Shown in pieces: positions 47,875 through 57,642 of a DNA stretch of 64,000 nucleotides. The DNA is from Nicotiana tabacum. Its lineage: Eukaryota > Streptophyta > Magnoliopsida > Solanales > Solanaceae. The notes beneath the pieces were generated by a model, which saw nothing but the letters and a program-made list of their open reading frames with translations, did no database searches and was not told the origin of the DNA. Location of the stretch: the NCBI RefSeq assembly GCF_000715075.1, contig NC_134084.1:102714411-102778410 (forward strand), read 5' to 3'. The translations under genes and the position numbers were made by a program. Position 1 is the first letter of the stretch, and each line of letters starts with the position of its first letter.

Positions 47875-48520
47875 CGTTATAAGTTTCTTTAGAATACTAA
47901 TTCTAGAAATGAAAAACAAATTCCTTTGAGGTGGTTTTTCCTTTAGGCAATTAATATCAAAATAAAAAATGCTTTTATATTTCCTTTAGTATATTAAGAC
48001 TAAAAATTCAAAAAAAAAAAGAGAATTTCCTTTTAGTACCTTTTTAAAAAGTTTTCTTTAAGGTATTAATCTCAAAATTCCAAAAAAAATTTTCTTTTGA
48101 GGTTCTTCTTTGGGAAATTAATGAAAAATAAAAAAAGAAATTCTTTTATTTTCCCAAGAACTTTAGGACATTGTGCATAGAAGAAGAAAAAAACATACTT
48201 TATCTTTATCTTTAAAGTTTCTTTCTTAGGTAATCAAAAACGAAATCCAAAAAAATATTTTTTATTTTGTTCATTTCTCGTTTCGAAGTCTTTCTTCAGG
48301 GATATCAAATGAAAATTCGAAATATTTTTCTTTGGTTTATTGTTTGGACTTCATTTTAGAAAAAAAAAAGAATCAAAAAATATTTTTCTCTTGTAGGATT
48401 TTTCCTTAATAATTTCCCATAGAGTGTTTGTTTCAAAAAAAAAAGAGAAAAAATATATGCTCGTTAAGCTTGAGTTTAGGATAGGTTATAGAACATTAAG
48501 TCTAGAAAATTCAGAAAAAA
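47875..48520 (+). repeat. Degenerate AT-rich repeats in the E leader
   Basis: Roughly 60 bp units of the form TTTCTTTTAGGTATTAAT then AAAATTCAAAAAAAA recur about ten times with high divergence. Confidence 0.6.
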
Positions 48521-48627
48521 AAAAAGATTTGCTTCTTTTATTTCTCTTTTCTCATCAGAGTAGTCATTAAGGTAAAAAGAAAAGAAAAAGAGAACGTCAG
48601 CTTGTTTCCTTTATTCCTGATCTTCCT

Positions 48628-48692
48628 GAACTACGCAAAGATCTGATTCATATGGGGTCATGATACGTAGGCAACCTACATAGGGTTCGATC
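48628..48692 (+). other. Conserved Tat stem motif, E leader copy 2
   Basis: Arms CTACG (48631-48635) and CGTAG (48666-48670), with CTGATTC between and AGGGTTCGATC after. Confidence 0.7.
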
Positions 48693-49100
48693 GAATCATT
48701 TTTTTTAAAAGAAAAAGAGAAAAAAAAGAGAAGAAAAAAAAGATGGTGAAATTATGGGACATGAGAAATGAGAGGAAAGAAAAGAGTGATAATTAGAAAA
48801 AAAGGAGGAAGGAAAATATGCAAGCCAAGAAGAGCTAAAAAAGAAAGAAAAGGGAAGATTGAAATGAACAAAATCGGGATGATGCCAAGTGACCTTGTGA
48901 CCCTTGAAGTCATTCTAGATTCTTTAATTGTTGCTAGGTGGATTACACGCGATGTGATATTTTTAGTTGTTAAATGCCCTAATGCTAACAGGATGACCCC
49001 ATTTTGTTCCTTTTGTTATCTTCATTGAGTAGAAGGGTGGTTGGTTTGTGGTTTTTAAGTAACTCATCCATACAACACAAGGTCAAAGAGCAAGGTAGTC

Positions 49101-50435
49101 ATGGCTAGCAAAGACTTGGACACAGGGGTTGTTGATCCGTTCAAGGGAATGGTTGAATCAGAATCTGAGTTGAAAGAAGAGGTCTTAAGGTTGAAAAGAC
49201 AGATGACCGAAATATACCAAGCTTGGATTAGTGGGCGTCCTCCACCATCAGTCCCCAATGCCCAACACTATGCTCTAGAACCAATTTTCAAGGTCTCGGG
49301 TCCATACTCTCACGCTCCTTATTTTGAGCCTCCCGGTGAGACTACAAAGCTTGCTAAGACAGTGGAGCAAGATGAGATATCCAAAAAGCTAAAAGGGTTT
49401 AAGATGCCAAAGTTTAATTTGTATGATGGGCGGGGAGATCCAGTAGCCCACCTGAGGGGTTATTGTAGTGAAATGAGAAATGTTGGCGGGAAAGATGAGT
49501 TGCTGATGGGGTATTTCAATGAGAGCCTGACTAGGACAGCTTTGGAATGACATACTCGTCAAGATGTCGGTAAGTGGCATACATAGAATGACATGGCTCA
49601 AGATTTTGTGCGACACTTTTAGAACAATATAGACAGTGTCCCAGACCGCTCCTCCCTATCTCAGATGGAAAAGAAACCCAAGGAAAGTTTTAGGGAATTT
49701 TGGTTCAGATAGAACGAATAGGTTGCTCGGGACAGTCCTCCCATTGATAGAATAGATGTTGCTAAGCCCCGCCAATGACAGGATCTAGTGGGCATTCTTG
49801 CTAGACGATTTCGGCCTCAATACCAACCCCATGAATATCCCCGAACTCCACATAATCCACCCCAGTGTTATCTTCTGAACAATGTCCGACCATCTGTCTA
49901 ACCACTGGGTCACTCCAAAAGGCGAGCACGAGCACCGCAGAATCCCTACCAGCCTCCACAAAATTTTCAAGTACCCTATAACCCACATTCAAGCCAAGGG
50001 TGTAGAAGGGAACAAAGGCTAAAAGATAATTTTACACTAATAGGAGGGTCCTATGCAAGTTTGTTTGAGAGATTAAAGCATTACGACATGATTGCACCTA
50101 TTCCTCTAAATTATATAGACCCACGTGCGAGAAGTTTTGACCCTGCTAAAAGGTATGAATACCATTCCAATGCCCAGGGGCACAATGTTGAAGATTGTCG
50201 TACTTTGAAAAGGGAAATAGAAAGAATGATTCAAGAAGGAATAATTGTGGTCCAAGGCAGTAATACCCCAAGTGTCACACGTAATCCTCTACAGGTACAT
50301 GACAAAGCACAAATTGTTGGAGTGGTTGGCAATGACGAAGGGTTGGTCAAAGGAGTCAATGAGCCACTTGGTGAAATTAATGATATTGAAGTTTGTAATG
50401 GTCTTGGTAATATTGATGTAGAACTCAGCGGCTAA
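49101..50435 (+). pseudogene. gag: gag of the second E copy (Tat type), broken
   Basis: ATG at 49101 (MASKDLDTGVVDPFKGMVES), then a helical LKEEVLRLKRQMTEIYQAW segment. The capsid-type domain has FKMPKFNLYDGRGDPVAHLR and ESLTRTALE (49390-49550). A C-terminal block at about 50150-50230 reads YEYHSNAQGHNVEDCRTLKR, the zinc-knuckle-like region of Tat gag. Stops lie at 49548 (TGA) and near 49586, 49620, 49709 and 49718, mostly where Trp or Gln is usual. Part of the middle appears deleted around 49740-49900. The frame ends at 50433-50435 and the 3' region follows directly; no protease or polymerase is present. Confidence 0.85.
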
Positions 50436-51475
50436 GATGCCGAGCATGGTAATTGGAAAGATGCTCCTTTCTTGGCTAGCCAGGGAGGAGTCTTGATGGT
50501 TCATTTTGTTGTCATTTCTGTTGTCTGGTTTATTTCAGTGTTGTAATCCGGACATTGTCTTGTGGCTTAAACCCTTCTACCCTTTTATTTTGCCTAGTTT
50601 ATTTAACCGTAGTAGCTCGTTTAGTGTTGTCTAGGTTTGTTTCAGGGTTGTAACCCCAGTTTAATTTGCTTGTTTTGGTGTTCGAACCCCTTCACCGTTT
50701 GCCTAATGCAATTTCTTATTTTCTGTTATTTTTAGTCATTTCTGTTTAGTTCTCTTCTCCTTTTATAGTTCTGTTCTTGCTCGCTCTAGTGACATAACAT
50801 GCACACATAATTCTAGGCCTAGTCTTAAAAGTTAGTTTACTCATGGAGCAATGAAGAAATTTTGAAAATGGCTGGGGCATTTGAAGGAAATAAGTACATA
50901 ATTTTGAGATCATTTGAAGCCCGAATTGTGTGAAACTGGGGCAGATAATTTGGGAAGTTAATAGGGTAACGAGAATTCATCAAAAGAAGAGTGCATCCCG
51001 GACGATTTGGAACAAGCAACTTTGAGTTTAAGTGCATCTCAAGTTACAAGATAAAATCAAGAAAGTTGTCTCCGAATTGACGGAGGATATCCATTGTGAA
51101 AAGGGAATCACCCAACGAGGGTTCTACACTTGACAAGGCGCTAAAGAAAAGTGGAAGGCATATCAATAATACCAATGTCGAAGCTACAAAAGAAATATTG
51201 TGCATGATCTTCAATTTTCATTTCAAGTTGCATGTGTTGCACTTGGCATTTTTAGGGATTGGGAGGCCCTCTTTCAGTTACCCAAACACTTATACCATTT
51301 GATACCCTCTTGAGCTTGTACTAGCTTCTTTGACCTTCCCTCTTTTGGAATCAAGTTAGAGTCATAAAAAAAAGGTTTATGTCCCAATAGGTTTATTTGA
51401 AAAGGTTCATACCAAAAGAAAAATTCAAAAAAAAAAATAGAGATAAAAAAGGAAAAGAAAGAAAAGAAAAAATAA
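50436..51475 (+). other. Start of the 3' region of the second E copy
   Basis: Near-identical to 39452-40460 up to about 51470, where purine-rich sequence diverges and G leader sequence follows. No coding is recognised. Confidence 0.75.
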
Positions 51476-51588
51476 AAGGGAAACGGGAGCGGGATATTCA
51501 TGTAACAGCAAAAATAATAAAAGACACATTTATCAGAGAAGACTAATTCATATAGACCAAGTTTGCTTATGGTAAGATCCTAAAAATA

Positions 51589-51606
51589 TCCCCAGCAGAG
51601 TCGCCA
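51589..51606 (-). other. Primer binding site of element G
   Basis: Minus strand TGGCGACTCTGCTGGGGA, identical to that of E although the LTR is of another family. Confidence 0.85.
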
Positions 51607-52359
51607 TGTTGTCGCGCGCCTTTTCTCGCGAAATTGGATTTCGACACGTGAAAACTCTTTTAAGGAAGGTGTTAAAAGAGAGAGTCGCTACCTAACAGGT
51701 TTAAGGTGCGTTAAGGCACCTATATGCAAATAACTCTGGTTTAACCAGTTTGCATCACCAAAGATCGGGTAAGGGCTCAAATTACCTCGAAGAGAAGGTG
51801 TTAGGCACTCTTCGAGGTCCACAACTGTGGGTCCTGGCGGAACTCGAATTATATGAATTAGTCAAATAGTCAGAGAGAAAAACAAGAAGTTTAAAAAAAT
51901 CATTATTAAAAGACTTTGAATAAACACAAATAATTGACTTAAAGATAAGATGGGGGTCCTAAGTTTTTTAGACTAAAGGATCATCCTGTGGAACATAAAT
52001 AATACTTCATAACTCCCTCGAGATAGGGTGTTACTCGTATTATTCAAAGGGCACAAACTATCATCTTCTGCTACTTGATTACTATCTTTAAGTTGTTGAT
52101 TCTAAATCGTACCTTATGCGTGCACTACACGTCTCATGCCTATGGCCCAGGAGGCATTTGGACCTCTATTTTGGGTGGTTCTAGACTTATCTTAGGCTGA
52201 TCAAAATGATAAATCTAAGCGACATTCAAAAACATGTAGGACTACACATAAAGGAAGTAAATGGCTCAAGTTGGCCTCCACATATAAGCAACAGATGCAC
52301 GCAATTAGGTTTTACATATTAAGCAGCTGACAAGTTCCATAATTAATACGAAATGGAGT

Positions 52360-52960
52360 CCTTAAATCCCATAGGAATGACTTCTATGTGATTCTGAATT
52401 TTAAACATACAGGTAGTGCTGATTTTAGGAACAACGAATTTGGTAGATTGCGAGTACTACAAACCCTATAGGCATGCTTTCTAATTCGTTTGTGAAATAA
52501 GGCAGTAAAATAGTTGGTAGTTCAAAATTACTAGTGCTTAATCAGCATATTTTCTGGGCTAGCAATAGACTCCTATAGGTAGAATTTCTAAGAATCAACG
52601 CTTGAAATTGGTTCTTTATCTTATCATTCCTATGGGCATACTTTCTAAGCGGGCAGTATGAAGGGAATAACAAAAATAACAACTAATTTGATTATGTCCT
52701 ATAGGCATGATATCTGCGAGAACATTGTGAAGAGCAAGTATTTGTTACTCAATGTAATCCTATGAGCATGATATCTAACATGGAGCAATTTGAAAAAAAT
52801 AATGGTCGTATTACAGTCTAGTAGGTGGTTAACAATGTGCAAAAATGAACATGTGCACAGGTGAGATTATTTGTGTCCTATAAACATGTCATATAACAAA
52901 ACACATAGAAGAAAAGCATGTTGAATAAATTAATCATTCAGATCATATAGACAGGATTTC
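52360..52960. repeat. CCTATAGGCATG sub-repeats in LTR G
   Basis: Eight diverged copies of TCCTATAGGCATGATTTCTAA spaced 55-115 bp (near 52367, 52468, 52570, 52628, 52706, 52765, 52878, 52945). The core CCTATAGG is a palindrome. Confidence 0.75.
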
Positions 52961-53324
52961 TACCTTTTTTATGCAAACATTAGAATAGACCTATTTTTCC
53001 AGTTTTACTAATACCCCAATTGTTATTACAGAATTATTACAGGCCCAACAATGAAATAAATTACAAAGTGATAGAAATAATTATAGTGGGCCTAAGACAG
53101 ACCCAAATTATACCCTGCCCAGCCAGGCCTTCAATTTCGTATCCAACAGGTTTCACCACAACCCAGAAACCTCAAGAGCACTCGAACCAAACACAATAGC
53201 CATAGTTGATCAAAGGATCCAGAAAACAACCATTTACACAAGCCAATTGGCTTATTCAATAGGCATAGAGAGGCAAAATTGAGTAATTAGGACAAGGTGG
53301 CCAAAGAACCTTAGGCCCTAGTGT

Positions 53325-54385
53325 GTCAGGTTCATAAGGGTCTCAGAATGGACCCCGAGCAGTGCTCATACTAGGGAGTTTAATAGAAAAGTTTTAGGTG
53401 GCCTTGGTTTTCAGCCGGCCAAGAATTAGAGATTCAGGACAGGAAACAACCAATGAAAATAGTAATAAAGTAATAAGTTTTGGAAAAGCATTTGGAAACA
53501 CTACAAAATGATCACATAATGAACATATCAACACAGCGGGTGCATGAATTCATGAAAACAAATTAATACTGCAAATTCTCAATTAACACATTGGGGCAGG
53601 GTGACATATTGAGAAGAAACAAGGAGCCTGAAGCTTATGGAATTACCAAGTTCATAGGCAAGGAGCATTACGCTAGTAAGACAAATAGTTGTCACTAATG
53701 CAACAAATTTAAAACCTAAAGGATTAAATTATGCTAAACATAGGGGATAAACAGTGTGACTTATACTTGATAAAGCAAACAGAATCAGATGTCACAGAGG
53801 GCATCAGTCAAGAAAGACCAGTTATTAGAGGTACAGAATTGGATAGGGCAAGAACACAATAAGTGACAAGCATAGTCATAGGAATAAATTATAACTAGAG
53901 TGAAAGATTAAACAGATTAGGGCATACTAATAGCATAAAAATCACTATATAAATTCAGAATCAGGCATGAAACATGGATTATGATATATAAGCAATGCAA
54001 ACACTCAAATTATCAATAACATTAGGCTAAATATGCTTCGAATTGTCCAAATTGCCTAAGTTAGATACAAAATGCATTATTTAGGGCTAACCGTTTTATA
54101 GGCAGAATAACATATGAAGAGAGTCAAGGAATTATATCAAGTCAGGCAATTTTCAGAAATCACAGATATGCTAATTAAAACATAATGGAATAAACATTGC
54201 AAAGACTGAGAAACTAACAAGTTATTGCTCAACAAACAAGAAAAGAACAACAATCAGGACCTAGAATCTCAGATGCGTCAAGTTCCCAAGGGTTTCAAGA
54301 ACCCAGGGAAGTGCTCACACCCAAGAAAGGTCGGGAAGTAGGAAATCTGGTGGCCTTGGCTTTCAGCCAGCCAAGAACCAAACAG
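53325..54385. repeat. Pair of diverged direct repeats in LTR G
   Basis: 53325-53425 and 54278-54385 share GTCAGGTTCATAAGGGT-type, AGTGCTCA, and GGTGGCCTTGG-TTTCAGCC-GCCAAGAA blocks about 950 bp apart. Confidence 0.7.
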
Positions 54386-55841
54386 AACAAAATAACAAGC
54401 GAACACACAGTAAAAGCCTCAATATTTTCAGTGAAAATTAGCAATTGAAGTTTTGTCTAGAAGGGAATAGGGGAGGAGTTTATATAATAGTAAAAATGAA
54501 ACAGTAACAGAGCGATTTAAGAAATAAACAAGGAAAATGAATATACAAATAGATCTGAAAAATCAATTTAGGAGTCTGTAAACCCTAGTTTTTAGGGAAA
54601 GTATATATCAACAGAATATACACAAAACAATAGCATAGAACGAATATAGATAAAAATAATACTCAAAATAAAATATTTGAACTAATTTTGGTTCTATTTT
54701 AAAGAGATCTGTAAACCCAAGTTTTAGGGAAAGTAAATATCAACAAAAATCAGACTCACAGTAGCATAGGATGAATATAGACAGAATAATACTCAAAAAT
54801 CAAGGATTTGAACCATAACTGGTTCGATTTTGGAGAGATCTGCTTGCCATGTTTAGGCAAGCACTATAGGAGAATAGCCAGTACCAGAAAGGGGGTCGTA
54901 TATGGCAAGAAACAACCATTGAATCCCAAACTTGGTGGGATTAGGAGAAGATTTAGGGGGCGACATTTTTAGGGTTCTTCAGAGAGGTGGAGAGATGAGA
55001 GGTAATGAGGTGGGGGTTAGGGTTTGGGTAGGTTATAGGATAATTAAAAGGGAAGGGTGAATAAGGGTCGTTGATATTGAGAGATCAACGGCCAAGATTA
55101 AAAATTTGGAACGGGCGGGTCATGGAGATGGGGCACCAACCGGGTTTTGGGTCAGGGGTTGTTTGGTTTGGGCGGGGGTTATTGGACTAGAGTATTGGGG
55201 GTTTTGGACCATTTATTTGGTTTGAAAATTGGTTTAAAATGGGTTGTTATTTAAATACCCAACATTTATCAAAAAATAATTAATAAAATATAAAAAAAAT
55301 ATTATTTATGCACTAAAATGATTGAAAATAATAACCTAATATTATAAAAATATAAAAGTTATTTTGGCACAAGTAATGTAATTATACATGAATATAGGCT
55401 ATTATTGCAAAATGTGCATTTAGCCTAAAAATACAAATGCAATTAATTAATGAAGTAAAATATTATAAAACATACATGTTGGTGTAAATAATAAGTTTGA
55501 ATGATTAAGTCATCACAAAATAATTAAAAGGATAATTATTAGATATTTATATAATAAAAATATAGAAATAAATTGATTTAGAGCTTTAAAAATTATGAAA
55601 AAATATAGAAAATGCTTGTATAGGTTTGTAAACTAAATGATGATGCAAATATGCTATTTGAGAAAATATGAGGGCAAAATTGGGTGTCAACAAAAGCAAA
55701 GGAAAAAACTCAGAAATTGCTTAAGGAAAAAAAGCATTATATACATATCAAAAGATTTTTACAAAGGCCAAACGACCTCAACAAAAAGGAAAAATACACA
55801 AGTACAAAGGTATAAAAACAAAGAAAAAATGTACAAGGCGA

Positions 55842-57642
55842 TTAGATGGCCTGGTCTTCACCGGAGCCCGCCACGTCACCAGGACCTTCAGGGTCTCCCC
55901 TACGATCAAACTCGCTCAAACCCGCAGAATCTTTATCATCCTTGGGATAAGATAGCATCTTGGCCTCGACTTCAATCACTTTGGCACTCTTAATTTCGGC
56001 TAACACAGGTCGAAACCCCGAGCATGAATTTCCTCAAGGGCCTCCTTTCGGGATTGTCACTTCGTATGCTCGACGATAGCCTTTGCTCGCTGCTGGGCAG
56101 CCTCGACATCGGTCTTATATTAGGACACCATCTTGTCGGTATCAACTTTAACCACCTCGTCCACCGCCTTGGCCGTCTCAAGCTCCTTGGCCAGAATTTC
56201 TCGATTGATGACGACCGAACTTAGCTGAGACTGGAGCTCTTCAATCCTTTGGCTTTTTCCTTTGCAGCTCGAAGCTGGACCTCAACCGAAGCCAGTTGTG
56301 CCTGGGCAGTTTCCTTTTCCGAGGCCAAGCGGTCCATTTTGATTTTCCATTCTTCAGCCTCGACCTTTGGCACATCCATCTCTACCCGAAGTTGGTCGAT
56401 CCGATCAAGATTCTTTTGGACCTGCAGGTTCGAAGCGTTAGTCACCGAGTCTAGTTCATCGTCACTAACCTCAAAGACTTTTACCTTTTATACCTGGTTT
56501 GCGTGCTCCTTCCGAGCCGCCTCTAGCTCAGCTTGGAGTTTCTTAACCTCCCCCTCACATTGCTCGCTGAGAATCTTGTAGGAATCCCTCTTCTTAGTGA
56601 GCCCTCGGAGCTCGGCCTCATAGTAGTTGAGCTCTTCCCAATATCGGAGAAAAGTTTCGTGATGAAGCACTGAAGCCTACAAACGCAAAGAAAAAAGTTA
56701 TGGTTATCTTCAAATTAATATAAGGAAAGATTAGAAGTCATCAGGAGACATATAATGTTACCCGGTTTAATGCCTGTTGTGCTTCGTTGAACATGCAGTG
56801 CACGTCCACCTCGTTCATCTTGGCTTGGTCCTCCTCGGTCACCAAGCACTAAAGGTAACTGGCCACCCTTACGGGGGCAGAGAGAACCCGGGCATCTTTT
56901 GGAATGGACATAATGATTGACCGCTTTCGATTAGGATTAACACTTAGAGATGGAAACCAGTTTACTAGTTTTGGACTTGAGGAAGACCCATTTGTTCCCG
57001 AAGATGGGCTCTTCCTTGGCACTAGTAAGACGTCCAACCCGGTGACGTCCTCCATGACGGTAGAGTCTACGCCATCAAAAAAGCTGTGAAAAGGGTTTGC
57101 CGCCCCTTGGAGCCCCTCGCTGAGGTGTCCTTTCAGCAACTGAGCCTCGTTAAATATGAACTCAGTGAACAAAGGCGACTCGGAGAGGTCTATCACCCCA
57201 AGCGCATCCTTCAGGGCATTGTCCGCTGCCCGGGAAGCATTGGCCATGGGGCCTCCCTGACTTGAGGCAAAGTGGCCGCACCTCCTTCTAGTTTGGAAGC
57301 TTCGGCCAAGGCCTCCTTATCGGCCTCCCTGAGTTGAGGCAATTCAGTTTTACCTCTCACTAGTTCGGAGGTCCCTTACCCCTCAAGCTGTGATAGAACT
57401 CGGGCCACCCGATTATACTCTTCTTCTTCTTCGGACTCATCCCTAAGCCGGTGGAGTGAGTCCGATGAGGGTGCTTGGGCGCTGGTACTTTCTTTGGATT
57501 TGCACACTAGCCTCCTCCCCGGGGTCTTCTTCTTCAAGTTCGGAGAACTCGGAGCCTTTTTCCTCTTCTTCTCCTCACCCTATCTCGGAGCAGGGGACTC
57601 GGTGGGGCAATCCTCGTCACCGAATAGAGGCCTCATTGCTAC
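55842..57642 (-). pseudogene. H: relic of a coiled-coil repeat-family gene with an intron
   Basis: Minus-strand gene reading from the cut at 57642 to stop TAA 55844-55842. The N-terminal part is acidic and Lys-rich. A conserved globular part follows (57247-56770): LSESPLFTEFIFNEAQLLKG and VRVASYL then CLVTEEDQAKMNEV. The second half is a long predicted coiled coil (56670-56050): YYEAELRGLTKKRDSYKIL, KKLQAELEAARKEHANQV, DRLASEKETAQAQLASVEVQ. An 85 nt GT-AG intron lies at 56677-56761. Broken by stops at 56849 (TAG), near 56487, 56120 and 56060, and by frameshifts near 57247, 56230 and 56010. I recall similar multi-copy uncharacterised proteins in Nicotiana, probably retroelement-associated; function unknown. 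Positions 55693-55841 are its downstream flank with nothing recognisable. Confidence 0.7.
56677..56761 (-). other. Intron in H
   Basis: Minus strand CGG|GTAACATT ... TTTGTAG|GCTTCAGTG, 85 nt, phase 0. Joining the exons restores continuous coding across it, while the intron itself has stops. Confidence 0.75.

Larger units (their letters stand above)
46498..49100 (+). other. Leader of the second E copy
   Basis: Long 2.6 kb leader between primer site and gag. No coding is recognised; the frames at 46457 and 47136 lack any known domain. It is rich in oligo-A and oligo-T tracts and holds two copies of the conserved stem motif (47385-47452, 48628-48692). Confidence 0.7.
39241..51475 (+). mobile_element. 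Element E: gag-only Tat-like sequence, internal-LTR-internal
   Basis: Plus-strand layout: end of gag, 3' region, polypurine tract, one LTR (44326-46475), primer site, leader, gag, start of 3' region. 39237-40440 and 50223-51420 are direct near-identical copies. In both, gag runs straight into the 3' region with no protease, RT or integrase between them. Both outer ends are broken rather than bounded by LTRs. Confidence 0.8.
51476..55692 (-). mobile_element. Element G: 5' LTR and leader start only
   Basis: Minus-strand 5' LTR, primer site and about 110 bp of leader. The remainder of the internal region is replaced by element E. It is inserted 149 bp downstream of the stop of gene relic H. Confidence 0.78.
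51610..55692 (-). repeat. 5' LTR of element G (4.08 kb)
   Basis: Starts TGTTGACACCCAATTTTGCC at 55692 and ends GGCGCGCGACA at 51610, three bases before the primer site. It carries internal sub-repeats (52360-52960 and 53325-54385, and a diverged copy pair near 54575 and 54705). No gene is recognised. Confidence 0.82.
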
